Below are positions 35,934 through 45,355 of a DNA stretch of 64,000 nt, piece by piece. The notes under the pieces are model-generated. The model did not search any database and was not told where the DNA came from. It worked only from the letters and a program-made list of their open reading frames with translations. The translations under genes and the position numbers were made by a program. The first letter of the stretch is position 1. Each line of letters opens with the position of its first letter. The stretch is taken from NCBI RefSeq assembly GCF_001412655.1, contig NZ_CP012996.1, positions 124,001 through 188,000 of the forward strand. The letters are read 5' to 3'. The stretch is from Pedobacter sp. PACM 27299. Lineage in GTDB: Bacteria > Bacteroidota > Bacteroidia > Sphingobacteriales > Sphingobacteriaceae.

Positions 35934-36746
35934 ATGAGATTTCTTAAATTTTTACTGGTGCCCATCGCGATTGCGATCGGGACCAGTGCTCAGGCGCAGG
36001 AATTATATGTGTTTACCGAGCCTGCCAGCAATATGCCGGCAAAATCCGTTGGATTCAGACTGACTAATGAAGGCCGGGTTAGTCCTGATTTCTCTATTAG
36101 AACCACTCCAGAGCTCATGTTAGGTTTCAATAAGAACCTGATGGTGCATGCACAAGGCTTTTTATCCAATATGGATGGCAGCTACAAGGTGGAAGGAGCC
36201 AGTTTATATGCGAAATACAGGTTTCTTTCTATAGATGAGATCAAACGTCATTTTCGTGCAGCCGCATTTGGAAGAATCAGTACCAGCAGCAGGCCCACGT
36301 TTTCTGAAGACATCAATCTGGAGGGTGATAATTCGGGTATTCAGGGCGGATTAATTTTCACCCAATTGCTGCACAAATTGGCCTTATCGACTACATTAAG
36401 CTATACCAGGTCTTTTGAACGCGATAGTAAACAGCAGCTAGGTATGCCTCAGCCAAATCAGATGCTGGGGTATAGCCTTTCTTCCGGCTATCTGGTACTT
36501 CCATTTGTCTATAAGAACTACAATCAGCCAAATTTTAACCTTTATTTCGAGGTTTTAGGGAAGACCAATCCTGAAAACGGAAAGTCTTATATAGATTTTG
36601 CGCCAGCCGTACAGATGATTATCAACAGCAGGACACGGATAGATTTGGGCTATAGGTTTGAAGTTGCAGGAAATGTGGCCAACCGTTATAATAAAAACAT
36701 GTACATGATTAGAGCAGAGTTCAACTTTTACAATGTGCTTAAATAG
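35934..36746 (+). CDS. Outer-membrane beta-barrel-like protein of the metal module
   Basis: 270 residues with a signal peptide (FLLVPIAIAIGTSAQAQ). The mature protein is rich in alternating hydrophobic strands ending in aromatic residues, and ends RAEFNFYNVLK, the strand-type C-terminus of barrel proteins. No enzyme motif is seen. It starts 9 nt after the HMA-domain gene, so is co-transcribed and may take part in the same metal-related function. No specific family is recognised. Confidence 0.7.
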   Translation: MRFLKFLLVPIAIAIGTSAQAQELYVFTEPASNMPAKSVGFRLTNEGRVSPDFSIRTTPELMLGFNKNLMVHAQGFLSNMDGSYKVEGASLYAKYRFLSIDEIKRHFRAAAFGRISTSSRPTFSEDINLEGDNSGIQGGLIFTQLLHKLALSTTLSYTRSFERDSKQQLGMPQPNQMLGYSLSSGYLVLPFVYKNYNQPNFNLYFEVLGKTNPENGKSYIDFAPAVQMIINSRTRIDLGYRFEVAGNVANRYNKNMYMIRAEFNFYNVLK

Positions 36747-36829
36747 GCTGCCGACGGTATTTCTTATCATACATCAACAATCTGCCTTTTAATTCGTTAT
36801 ACATTTGTAAATCACTAAAATATAGAATT

Positions 36830-37402
36830 ATGAAAAAGGTATTTTTATTACTGGTTGTGCTTTCGATCAGCGTGGCATCTTTTGCACAAACCAAATGGAA
36901 GCTTGACCCTATGCACTCTTTCGTGAATTTCTCTGTTGGTCACATGGGAATTTCAGTTGTAGATGGTGCATTTAATAAATTTGATGGCACCATAGAAGAT
37001 GCGAAGGCAGATTTTACAGATGCTAAAGTCAACTTTACAGTAGATGTAAATAGCGTAGACACACGTGTAGAGCCACGTAATAAACATTTGAAATCGGATG
37101 ATTTCTTTAATGCCGAAAAATATCCAAATATGACTTTTGTGAGCACGTCTTTCAAAAAATTGAGTGGAAATAACTATGAATTGACAGGAAAACTGACCAT
37201 TCGTGACGTCACTAAAGATGTAAAGTTCAATGTGGTTTTTGGTGGAACGCATACGGATGATAAAGGAACAACAAAAGCTGGTTTTGCAGCTAATACCACC
37301 ATTAATCGCCTGGATTATAACATCAAATTTGATCCAACAGGAATGGGCGTAGCTAAAGACGTTAAAATCTCATTGAACCTGGAATTTGTTCAGGCAAAAT
37401 AA
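36830..37402 (+). CDS. YceI family lipocalin-like protein
   Basis: 190 residues with a signal peptide (VFLLLVVLSISVASFA). YceI beta-barrel signatures: WKLDPMHSFVNFSVGHMGIS, FDGTI, HLKSDDFFNAEKYPNMTFVST, and LTGKLTIRDVTKDV. Members bind isoprenoid-type lipids in the periplasm and have been linked to stress. A TACATTTG -7 element at 36800-36807 fits the promoter consensus, but no clear -33 partner is seen. It ends in a compact terminator (37416-37435). Confidence 0.93.
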   Translation: MKKVFLLLVVLSISVASFAQTKWKLDPMHSFVNFSVGHMGISVVDGAFNKFDGTIEDAKADFTDAKVNFTVDVNSVDTRVEPRNKHLKSDDFFNAEKYPNMTFVSTSFKKLSGNNYELTGKLTIRDVTKDVKFNVVFGGTHTDDKGTTKAGFAANTTINRLDYNIKFDPTGMGVAKDVKISLNLEFVQAK

Positions 37403-37415
37403 GGACAGGATATTT

Positions 37416-37435
37416 AGGGGGGATACCCCCTTTTT
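37416..37435 (+). terminator. Rho-independent terminator after yceI
   Basis: A stem of five G and five C (GGGGG/CCCCC, with an extra G at the left) around a four-base loop GATA, followed by TTTTT. It is 13 nt past the yceI stop. Confidence 0.8.
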
Positions 37436-37443
37436 ACGATTTC

Positions 37444-38277
37444 ATGATCATGAACAACTTATCTCAATTCCGAACCTTTAGTCAGCATTTACCTCTTCAG
37501 GATTATTTAATGCCCGTTCTATTTATGGGACATGGCTCTCCTATGAATGGGATTGAAGACAATGAGTTCAGTGCAGAATGGGCCAATATGGCGCATAATA
37601 TTCCTGTTCCAACGGCTGTAATCGTCGTTTCCGCGCATTGGTTTACGAAAGGGACCCATTTAACAGCAATGGATTTTCCGAGTACAATCCATGATTTCGG
37701 AGGTTTCCCGCAAGCTTTATTTGATGTCAATTATCCTGCTCCAGGGAGCCCGGATCTAGCTGTCGCTGCTAAAAAACTGATCCAAAGTGTGGAAGTAGGT
37801 TTAGACCACGATTGGGGCCTAGATCATGGTGCATGGACAGTTTTAAGGCACATGTACCCAAATGCCAATGTCCCTGTGGTACAATTGAGCATTGATTATA
37901 CAAAAGATGCCAGGTTTCATTATGAGCTGGCTAAAGAGCTGTATGAACTTCGTAAGAAGGGAGTGCTCATTATGGGCAGTGGTAATATGGTGCATAACCT
38001 GAGGATGATGAGCTGGGAAATGATCAATGGCGGTGGTTACGACTGGGCTTTAGAGATCAATGACCAGTTTAAACTGCTAATTCTGAGTAACGAACATCAG
38101 CCTTTACAGTCTTATCAGACTTTAGGTAAAGCAGCAATGCTAGCCATTCCTACGCCTGAGCATTACCTGCCGCTGATGTATACCTTAGGTTTGAAAAATG
38201 ATCAGGAACCGGTTACACTTTTTAATGATAAGGCTGTTGCCGGCTCTTTAACGATGACTTCTGTCAGAATCGGTTAG
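37444..38277 (+). CDS. Extradiol ring-cleavage dioxygenase family (DODA/YgiD-like)
   Basis: 277 residues. Class III extradiol dioxygenase motifs: FMGHGSPMNGIEDNEF near the N-terminus with the first metal histidine, VVSAHWFTKGTHLTAMD with another, VGLDHDWGLDHGAWTVLRHMYP, and MGSGNMVHNLRMM. The closest described relatives are 4,5-DOPA extradiol dioxygenases such as YgiD. The physiological substrate here is unknown. The start may be the ATG at 37444 or the one two codons later. It is probably monocistronic. Confidence 0.9.
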   Translation: MIMNNLSQFRTFSQHLPLQDYLMPVLFMGHGSPMNGIEDNEFSAEWANMAHNIPVPTAVIVVSAHWFTKGTHLTAMDFPSTIHDFGGFPQALFDVNYPAPGSPDLAVAAKKLIQSVEVGLDHDWGLDHGAWTVLRHMYPNANVPVVQLSIDYTKDARFHYELAKELYELRKKGVLIMGSGNMVHNLRMMSWEMINGGGYDWALEINDQFKLLILSNEHQPLQSYQTLGKAAMLAIPTPEHYLPLMYTLGLKNDQEPVTLFNDKAVAGSLTMTSVRIG

Positions 38278-38282
38278 GGATT

Positions 38283-39683
38283 TTACATCAATTTTCTCAG
38301 CCATTTTAATACCCATTCCTTTTTTTCATAAGGAGGATAAATCAGGTTGCTCATGTCCAATTTGGATTGAAAAACAACTGCTCTTTCATGAGAAAAAGTT
38401 TTAAATCCAAATTGACCGTGGCAACTGCCTAATCCGCTGCCATTGACCCCTCCGAAAGGTAATTTAGGATTGCTGATGTGGATCAGCACATCGTTTACGC
38501 AGGTTCCGCCAGCGCTGGTACTTTTAATGACCTGCTGAATCTGTTTTTTATTCTGACTAAAGATGTAAAGTGCCAGAGGTTTGTCCATTTTATTGACGAA
38601 TGCAATGGCCTCTTCCATAGTTTTATAAGGGATAATAGGCAATACAGGGCCGAAAATCTCCTCTTTCATGATGTTTGCATTTTCTGAAAGACCGGTTAAT
38701 ATGGTGGGTAGAATGGTCTGTGTAGACTCATTTCCAGGGCCACCGTAAGGAAGCTTGGCACCTTTTGATACGGCATCGTCTACTAGTCCCTGGATGCGGT
38801 TATAATGTTTTTTATTGATGATTTTAGCATAGCTGGAGAGGTTGAGTTCCCCGTCATCTGTAAAGAACATCTGCTGAACTGCCGCCTTATATTTTTCTAT
38901 GAATACTGCTTGTAACGATTCCTGTATGAGGATATAATCTGGTGCAATACAGGTTTGGCCCGCATTAGTGAGCTTCCCCCAGGCAATTTTGGCGGCGGCG
39001 ATGTCCAGGTTAGCCGTTTCATCAATGAGTGTTGGTGATTTTCCGCCTAGTTCCAGGGTTAAAGAGGTCAGGTTTTTCGATGCAGCTTCCATAACGATCT
39101 TTCCTACAGCAGTACTTCCTGTAAAAAAGATGTGATCAAAGGGTAAACTCAGCAGGTGCGTAGAGAGCGTGGCATCCCCTTCAAAACAGCAAACTTCTGA
39201 TTCTTCAAAGCATTCTTCAATCACCCGGCAGATAATTGAACTGGTTTCAGAACTTAATTCTGAAGGCTTTAAGATGGCACAATTTCCTGCGGCAATGGCT
39301 GAAATTAAAGGGGCCATCATCAGCTGAAAAGGGTAATTCCAAGGTGAAATAATCAGGCAAACACCCTTTGGTTCGTAATAGATCCTGTTTTTGGCCATTA
39401 GCGCCGTAATCGTTTTCCCTACTTTTAGGGGACGCATCCAGCTGCTCAGGTTTTTAATGGCATAATCTATTTCGCTGTAAATAAAAACAACTTCGGTAAT
39501 TGCCGACTCAAATTCGCTCTTTCTTAAATCGCTCTGCAAGGCCGCATAAATCTCCTTTTCATACAGCTGTATACTGCTCTTTAAAGCACTCAATTTATTA
39601 ATTCGTTGCGTCGCATTGCTATTTCTAAGTGTATATTTATACGCTTGCTGTGCTTTAAAAACGGAGTTAATAGTTTGTATCAT
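38283..39683 (-). CDS. Aldehyde dehydrogenase family protein
   Basis: 466 residues, the class-3 (short) length without the usual ~500-residue form. Catalytic motifs: LELGGKSPTL with the general-base glutamate, GQTCIAPDYIL with the nucleophilic cysteine, EEIFGPVLPI, and ISNPKLPFGGVNGSGLG. The C-terminus carries a hydrophobic/basic tail (YPPYEKKEWVLKWL). It oxidises an aldehyde to the acid with NAD(P); the substrate is unknown. It is convergent with the dioxygenase gene, only 5 nt apart. Confidence 0.93.
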   Translation of the reverse strand: MIQTINSVFKAQQAYKYTLRNSNATQRINKLSALKSSIQLYEKEIYAALQSDLRKSEFESAITEVVFIYSEIDYAIKNLSSWMRPLKVGKTITALMAKNRIYYEPKGVCLIISPWNYPFQLMMAPLISAIAAGNCAILKPSELSSETSSIICRVIEECFEESEVCCFEGDATLSTHLLSLPFDHIFFTGSTAVGKIVMEAASKNLTSLTLELGGKSPTLIDETANLDIAAAKIAWGKLTNAGQTCIAPDYILIQESLQAVFIEKYKAAVQQMFFTDDGELNLSSYAKIINKKHYNRIQGLVDDAVSKGAKLPYGGPGNESTQTILPTILTGLSENANIMKEEIFGPVLPIIPYKTMEEAIAFVNKMDKPLALYIFSQNKKQIQQVIKSTSAGGTCVNDVLIHISNPKLPFGGVNGSGLGSCHGQFGFKTFSHERAVVFQSKLDMSNLIYPPYEKKEWVLKWLRKLM

Positions 39684-39922
39684 AAATGCCGGCTAGGTGA
39701 TGCTAATGAAAAGGACCTCTGCTGAGGTTACTAAATATACAAAATGAAACGATCTTCTGCTCATATTGAAGCTCGGTATGTAAAATTATCAAGTGATATA
39801 ATGCTACAGCCAGGAGTAGGCCTTCAGGGATGAAAAAAAATATTTATCCGTTTAATATAAATAACAGACCAACCGACCGGGTAATTAGGTAGCCCCGGTT
39901 TAGAACCACCAAAATAGACAAA

Positions 39923-42289
39923 ATGAAAAAATTATTTACCCTCTTACTGCTTGCAGGTGCAAGTGCTCAGGCTCAGCAAAATTCAGCGCTTAGTGTTGAA
40001 AAGATCATGCGTGATCAGAAATGGATCGGCGTAGCACCCACAAATTTCCGCTGGGCTGCGGATAGTAAAGTGCTGTTTTTTGACTGGAATCCTGAAAATA
40101 AAGATAAGTCAGAAGGTTTTCAAGTACAGGCAGCTTCCTTAAAAAGAGAGCAGTCGGATGAAAAGCTGAAAACTGCAGCTATTGGTGCCGATTATATTTA
40201 TTCAGGAGACCGGTCGCTTGGTATCGTTGAAAAATCGGGGGATCTGTACCTATATTATCCGAAAACCAAGCAAGAGCAGCGGTTAACCCGCACCATTGAA
40301 AGAGAAATTAACCCTCGGTTTTTAAAAGATGGGACGGTAGTTTTTCAGCGTGGTGATAATCTTTTTACACTCCAACTGAAGAACAATGCAATTACGCAGC
40401 TGACGAATTTTGTAAAGGGAAAAGCAGGAAATACAGCGGATAAAGGCAAGCCTACCATTCAAAGTACCTGGCTAAAAGACGAACAAACCGAGCTTTTTGA
40501 CATCATTAAAAAAAGAAACAAAGAAGGAAATCCGGTAAGGGGGCGTTTTGCTAACCTGACACCAGAAAAGCCGGAGAAAACGATAAAACCGATCTATCTG
40601 GAGGAAAAGTTCCTGAATGGATTAATCGTCAGTCCAGATGGCAGATATCTGAGCTATAAGCTGATGACGCCTGCTGCTGGCACTATAAATACGATCGTTC
40701 CCAATTTCATCACCGCTTCAGGGTATGTAGAAGATATAGCAGGTAGAACTAAGGTGGGGGAGCCTTTGCCAACCTTTCAGAGCTATATTTACGACCAGCA
40801 GCGAGATACTGTGTATAGTGTGCATACGGAGCAGATTCCTGGGATTAAAGATCTTCCGGATTACGTAAAAGACTATCCTAAGCAATTGGCAGAACGCCAG
40901 AAGAAAAACGAAGATCGCCAGGTGAATCTTAGCGGGCCATATTGGAATGAGGCAGGAACAGCTGCCATCATGCTGGCCGATGCACAGGACAATAAAGACC
41001 TTTGGATTTTGAAACTGGATGCCGCCACCGGAAACTTAAGCATCGTAGACAGACAAAGGGATGAAGCCTGGATCGGCGGCCCTGGGATTGGTTGGGGAAA
41101 TGTAGGCTGGGTAGATCAAAATCGCTTTTATTTCCAAAGTGAAGCTTCAGGATACAGCCATTTGTATTTGGCAAATATCGCCAGCGGAGAGAAAAAACAA
41201 CTGACTTCCGGGAACTGGGAAGTGCAGAAGCTAGAACTTTCAAAAGACAAGAAAACCTTCTATATCACTGCAAATAAAGACCATCCTGGGATCACGCAGT
41301 TCTATAAACTGGATGTAAATGGTGGGCCATTGGTGCAACTAACCAGTATGAAAGGTGGAAATGAAGTGACGCTTTCGCCGGATGAAAAATGGCTGGCCAT
41401 TAATTATTCTTATATGAATAAACCCTGGGAGCTGTACATTCAGCCTAATAAACCAGGTGCAAAAGCCGTTCAGGTCACCAATTCTACTTCCGAAGAGTTC
41501 AAAGCTTACGCATGGAGGGAACCAGACCTGGTTTCTTTTAAAAATCGTTATGGAGCAGCTGTTTATGCCAGGGTTTATCCGGCTAAAAATCCACATCCAA
41601 ATCGTCCTGCTGTAGTCTTTGTTCATGGTGCAGGTTATTTACAGAATGTGCATTACTGGTGGAGTCAATATTCCAGAGAGTATATGTTCAATAATATGCT
41701 GGCCGACAATGGTTATACCGTAATCGACATCGATTATACGGCAAGTTCTGGGTATGGCAGAAATCACCGCACCGGAATCTACAGACACATGGGTGGAAAA
41801 GACCTGACCGATCAGGTGGATGGTGTGAAAATGCTGGTAGAGAAATATAATGTAAATCCGAAGCATGTAGGGCTATATGGAGGCTCTTACGGTGGTTTTA
41901 TCACGCTGATGGCCTTATTTAACGAACCGGATGTTTTTGCCAGTGGGGCAGCTTTAAGGTCGGTTACCGATTGGGCGCATTACAACCATGGCTATACCTC
42001 CAATATTTTAAATGAACCATATAATGATGAATTGGCTTATAAACGCAGTTCTCCGATCTACTTCGCCAATGGTTTAAAGGGAAATTTGTTAATGTGCCAT
42101 GGTATGGTAGACGTGAATGTGCAGTTTCAGGACATCGTAAGGCTCTCTCAGCGCTTCATTGAACTAGGGAAAGACAACTGGGAGCTGGCTGTTTATCCTG
42201 TTGAAGATCATGGTTTTGTGGAGCCATCCAGCTGGACGGATGAGTATAAACGCATTTATAAATTGTTCGAAACGACTTTGAAAAAATAA
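39923..42289 (+). CDS. Secreted S9 family (dipeptidyl-peptidase-IV-like) serine peptidase
   Basis: 788 residues with a signal peptide (LFTLLLLAGASAQAQ). The N-terminal beta-propeller (about 30-530) is followed by an alpha/beta-hydrolase domain with the catalytic serine in GLYGGSYGGFITLM, aspartate in HGMVDVNVQFQD, and histidine in PVEDHGFVEP. FVHGAGYLQN forms the oxyanion-hole region. S9 enzymes remove dipeptides or oligopeptides, often after proline. It is monocistronic, with an unusually GC-rich repeat (ACCGGG/CCCGGT around 39878-39899) just upstream. Confidence 0.93.
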   Translation: MKKLFTLLLLAGASAQAQQNSALSVEKIMRDQKWIGVAPTNFRWAADSKVLFFDWNPENKDKSEGFQVQAASLKREQSDEKLKTAAIGADYIYSGDRSLGIVEKSGDLYLYYPKTKQEQRLTRTIEREINPRFLKDGTVVFQRGDNLFTLQLKNNAITQLTNFVKGKAGNTADKGKPTIQSTWLKDEQTELFDIIKKRNKEGNPVRGRFANLTPEKPEKTIKPIYLEEKFLNGLIVSPDGRYLSYKLMTPAAGTINTIVPNFITASGYVEDIAGRTKVGEPLPTFQSYIYDQQRDTVYSVHTEQIPGIKDLPDYVKDYPKQLAERQKKNEDRQVNLSGPYWNEAGTAAIMLADAQDNKDLWILKLDAATGNLSIVDRQRDEAWIGGPGIGWGNVGWVDQNRFYFQSEASGYSHLYLANIASGEKKQLTSGNWEVQKLELSKDKKTFYITANKDHPGITQFYKLDVNGGPLVQLTSMKGGNEVTLSPDEKWLAINYSYMNKPWELYIQPNKPGAKAVQVTNSTSEEFKAYAWREPDLVSFKNRYGAAVYARVYPAKNPHPNRPAVVFVHGAGYLQNVHYWWSQYSREYMFNNMLADNGYTVIDIDYTASSGYGRNHRTGIYRHMGGKDLTDQVDGVKMLVEKYNVNPKHVGLYGGSYGGFITLMALFNEPDVFASGAALRSVTDWAHYNHGYTSNILNEPYNDELAYKRSSPIYFANGLKGNLLMCHGMVDVNVQFQDIVRLSQRFIELGKDNWELAVYPVEDHGFVEPSSWTDEYKRIYKLFETTLKK

Positions 42290-42376
42290 ATAGAGAAAAA
42301 CTAATTCTTGATACTGATGTATAGTTTTTGTCTATATGTATATCAGTATTAAGTATCTGTTATCTCTTGAATTTGG

Positions 42377-42407
42377 TTGCATTTGAGGGGATATAGCCTT
42401 ACCTTTG
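42377..42407 (+). promoter_or_regulatory. Promoter of the peroxiredoxin gene
   Basis: TTG at 42377-42379, a 20-nt spacer, then TACCTTTG at 42400-42407, a good Bacteroidota-type match 27 nt before the start codon. Other TTTG words nearby are at less favourable spacings. Confidence 0.6.
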
Positions 42408-42434
42408 TAGCACGAAATTAAAAAACAAATAATT

Positions 42435-42980
42435 ATGATTAATATAGGTCAACAATTCCCATCATTCTCAAAAACTGCTGTAGTTAGTATCGAAAAAGGT
42501 AAAGAATTCGAAACAATTACTTCAGATTCTTTAATCAACGAAAACAACCAGTGGACTTGTATGTTCTGGTGGCCAAAAGATTTCACTTTTGTTTGCCCAA
42601 CAGAAATTGCTGAATTTAACAATAACTTCAATGAATTCCGTGACCGTGATACTACCTTAATCGGTGCATCTACGGATTCTGAATTCGTTCACGCTGCATG
42701 GAGAACTCACCACGATGATTTACGTGATTTGAAATTCCCAATGTTAGCAGATACTTCTAAATCTTTAGCTGAAGCTTTAGATATTTTAGAGCCAAACGAA
42801 AAAATCGCTTACCGTGCTACGTTCATCATCGATCCACAAGGTATCGTACGTTGGGCTAGTGTAAATGACTTAAGTGTTGGTCGTAACGTTAAAGAAGTGA
42901 TCAGAGTACTAGATGCTTTGCAAACTGACGAACTTTGCCCATGTAACTGGGAAAAAGGTCAAGAGACTTTAACTGTATAA
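42435..42980 (+). CDS. ahpC: Peroxiredoxin, AhpC family
   Basis: 181 residues. A 2-Cys peroxiredoxin: peroxidatic cysteine in FVCPTEIAEF, resolving-region cysteines in ELCPCNWEKG at the C-terminus. The substrate is peroxide; the reductant is likely the AhpD-like protein encoded next, since no ahpF is present. The ELCPC pattern with an AhpD partner recalls the AhpC-AhpD systems of actinobacteria. Codon use favours highly expressed codons (ACTTCT, GTACGT and similar), in keeping with an abundant protein. Confidence 0.95.
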   Translation: MINIGQQFPSFSKTAVVSIEKGKEFETITSDSLINENNQWTCMFWWPKDFTFVCPTEIAEFNNNFNEFRDRDTTLIGASTDSEFVHAAWRTHHDDLRDLKFPMLADTSKSLAEALDILEPNEKIAYRATFIIDPQGIVRWASVNDLSVGRNVKEVIRVLDALQTDELCPCNWEKGQETLTV

Positions 42981-43000
42981 TTTTACTGTTTAATCCTGAG

Positions 43001-43035
43001 AATCCCTGTAAAATGCATTTTTGCAGGGATTTCTT
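43001..43035 (+). terminator. Attenuator-like terminator between ahpC and the AhpD-like gene
   Basis: Stem AATCCCTG (43001-43008) / CAGGGATT (43024-43031), extended by AAAA/TTTT pairing in the loop, followed by TCTTTT. Placed between two genes expected to act together, it may lower expression of the second relative to the first. Confidence 0.75.
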
Positions 43036-43056
43036 TTACCCAAAAATTTATTTATC

Positions 43057-43641
43057 ATGACAGCAGCAACAGAAACTATTCAAGAATTATTAGCCCTAGT
43101 AGGTCTTGAAACAGAGTATAGAAATGAAAGTCTTACGCTTTTAGAAAAAGGCAATTCAAGATACGTACGTGATTTAAAATTGAACTTAAGCAGCACTTTT
43201 ACCTCAAGTCATTTGAGCGATAAAGAATGCGCATTGATCGCATTGAGTATTGCTGTAAATAACAACAATAAAGTATTGATTGATTTCTTTGAGAAATTAG
43301 CAATCACAAAAGAAGCGACAGCGGAAGAAATCGCTGAAGCAGTAGGTTGTGCGTCTTTATTGGCCTTAAATAACGTGTTTTACCGTTTCCGTCACTTTAC
43401 CGGAAAAGAGAAATATACTCAGATTCCTGCGCGTGTACGCATGCAGATTATGAGCAGCCCGGTTACTGGTAAAGAATTTTTTGAGTTGATGAGCATCGCC
43501 GTTTCTGCCGTTAATGGCTGTGAAATGTGTGTGAATGCACATGAGCACTCGATCTTGGCTTTAGGCGCTACAGAAGAAAGAGTATTTGATGCGGTCCGTA
43601 TCGCTTCAATCGTTACTTCTGCAGGAAAAGTAATTTACTAA
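43057..43641 (+). CDS. AhpD-like alkylhydroperoxidase (carboxymuconolactone decarboxylase family)
   Basis: 194 residues from the ATG at 43057 (MTAATETIQELL). An open stretch upstream to 43021 overlaps the terminator hairpin and is not used. The AhpD active-site motif CEMCVNAHEHS (CxxC plus His) lies at about 152-162. The protein is an all-helical disulfide reductase/peroxidase. It is placed after the AhpC gene, so it likely reduces that peroxiredoxin. Confidence 0.93.
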   Translation: MTAATETIQELLALVGLETEYRNESLTLLEKGNSRYVRDLKLNLSSTFTSSHLSDKECALIALSIAVNNNNKVLIDFFEKLAITKEATAEEIAEAVGCASLLALNNVFYRFRHFTGKEKYTQIPARVRMQIMSSPVTGKEFFELMSIAVSAVNGCEMCVNAHEHSILALGATEERVFDAVRIASIVTSAGKVIY

Positions 43642-43685
43642 TTTGTTTGTTCCTGAGCAACTGAAGGGTTGATGAGGTCCTAATT

Positions 43686-43776
43686 AAAAAAGAAGCTTGA
43701 CTATTCATCGGCTGAAACTTTTTGCGCTAAACAGCACAAAACTTTCTAGGCCGTTTCATAGCAAAGCTTCTTTTTT
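43686..43776. terminator. Long imperfect hairpin, bidirectional terminator
   Basis: Outer stem AAAAAAGAAGCTT (43686-43698) / AAGCTTCTTTTTT (43764-43776), 13 bp and perfect. Inside, CTAT pairs with ATAG and a second hairpin lies around GCGC/GCAC. T-runs on both strands serve the convergent AhpD-like and serine-hydrolase genes. Confidence 0.75.
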
Positions 43777-43781
43777 TGAAA

Positions 43782-45266
43782 TTAAGGTTCGGAAGTCGCA
43801 GCGCTTAATGACTTTAACCGCTCTCTTGCATGAGTATTATCTGGATTGACTGTTAAAGACCGTTTGTAGTTTATGATTGATTCATTGATTTGTCCGGCTC
43901 CTTCCAATGCCTCGGCATAGCTGTCGAAGGCATTCCAGGACTGTTGGAACTCCGTAGTATTCAATTTGAATATGGCTAAGGCTTCGGCTTTTTTACCTTC
44001 TCCTAAAAGATAATAGCCCATGGTGTTTAACTCACCTTCAGCCAGATTGAATTCAAATCTTCTGTTTTTCTCCAGCTTCTCTTTCCTGTAAAATGAAATG
44101 CCTACTTCAACGGACCCATTCAGGATTTTAGGGGCCATTGCTTGCACAATCTCCAGCTTTGGTTCTTCATAACTAAGGCCATTAATCACTGAATATATCT
44201 TGTTGCTGATGGGGTTAAGGTCTACATTTGTCCCTCCAGGGGCTGTATTGCCTAAGATAATGATCGCTTGCTCTTTATGTTTTTCCCTGACAATTATCGA
44301 TCTGAAGCCATTGATTGCCCCGGTATGTGAGGAAAACTCAGAAGTAAAAGCGAGACCGGGGATTTTCATCTTGTTGAACATTATCCCGTAGGCATATTTC
44401 TCCATATTCGGTTTAAACAGGAGCTCCAGGTTTTTATTTGATAGTAACTGTTCAGTGTACAATGCCCTGTCCCATTTCAGAAGATCCCCAACCGTAGCAT
44501 ACATTCCCCCTGCCGCAAAAATGACCGCATAAAGGTTGATATAATCAGGTTTTGTATATTTTCCATACTGGAGGTTATAACCTGAGGCCTGTTTGCTGAG
44601 TACTTCTTTTCTCCTCTCCATGCCTGAGCTGTTCATCCCAAGCACATCCAGTATTCTTTCTTTAAGCACTTCACTGTAGGGCTTAGACCGCAGCGATTCT
44701 ATGATGGCTCCAAGGATATAATAGCCGGAATTGGAATAACGATAGCGAAGACCAGGATCAGCCTCAAGGTCCGCGCTGCAATACTTCTCTATAAATTCCT
44801 GGGGCGTATATTCTGTCTTGCAGATTTCCCAGAAATCCTCTCTGCTGCCAAAATCACCAAGTCCGGAAGTGTGGCTCAACAACTGGTGAATAGTTACTTT
44901 TGTACCAATATCCTTTCTGTAATAGGGCAGGTAATCGGAAATATGTCCATCTAGATTGATTTTTCCTTCCTGATAAAGCTGTAGGATTAGCATCGCCGTA
45001 AACTGTTTGGTGAGCGAACCAATTCTAAATTTCGTATCGGCAGTATTTGCGGCATTCCATTCCCGGTTTGCCAAACCATAACCTTTGCTAAACACAACTT
45101 TACCCTTTTTCGCGACCAGCACAGTCCCGCTAAATTGATCAAGAGCTACAAAGGTCTTTACCAGTTTGTCGATCTGTTGACTTTCTTGATTTGTTTGTGC
45201 ATGCAGCATCACCGGAAACAACACAAATATACAGAGGTAAATAAAACGGTACGGATTGGTGCTCAT
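43782..45266 (-). CDS. Secreted class-C beta-lactamase-like serine hydrolase with TPR
   Basis: 494 residues with a signal peptide (FIYLCIFVLFPVMLHAQ). The beta-lactamase/transpeptidase-like domain has SxxK in GSLTKQFTAML (about residue 87), YSNSGYYILG (YxN), and HTGAINGFRS at the third motif. The C-terminal ~120 residues contain a tetratricopeptide-like helix pair (YYLLGEGKKAEALAIFKLN and the NESIINYKRSLTVNPDN type). These enzymes are more often peptidases or esterases than resistance enzymes. It lies downstream of the PEP carboxylase gene but is separated from it by a hairpin. Confidence 0.9.
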   Translation of the reverse strand: MSTNPYRFIYLCIFVLFPVMLHAQTNQESQQIDKLVKTFVALDQFSGTVLVAKKGKVVFSKGYGLANREWNAANTADTKFRIGSLTKQFTAMLILQLYQEGKINLDGHISDYLPYYRKDIGTKVTIHQLLSHTSGLGDFGSREDFWEICKTEYTPQEFIEKYCSADLEADPGLRYRYSNSGYYILGAIIESLRSKPYSEVLKERILDVLGMNSSGMERRKEVLSKQASGYNLQYGKYTKPDYINLYAVIFAAGGMYATVGDLLKWDRALYTEQLLSNKNLELLFKPNMEKYAYGIMFNKMKIPGLAFTSEFSSHTGAINGFRSIIVREKHKEQAIIILGNTAPGGTNVDLNPISNKIYSVINGLSYEEPKLEIVQAMAPKILNGSVEVGISFYRKEKLEKNRRFEFNLAEGELNTMGYYLLGEGKKAEALAIFKLNTTEFQQSWNAFDSYAEALEGAGQINESIINYKRSLTVNPDNTHARERLKSLSAATSEP

Positions 45267-45355
45267 AATTGGGGTAGTCCATTAAGTCGGTGTAAGCCAT
45301 TAACCAGTTTAGTCGTGAAATCCGGTAGCAGGAAGGAGTGTATTGCAGTATCTAT

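Noticed and set aside
37065..37085. CACGTG core inside yceI as a further parS site
   Set aside because: The flanks (ACACACGTGTAG) do not match the parS arms, so it is a coincidental hexamer within coding sequence.
43782..45266. Serine hydrolase as a true AmpC resistance gene
   Set aside because: The third motif reads HTG, a TPR-like tail is fused to it and no ampR is nearby, so a peptidase or esterase role is at least as likely.
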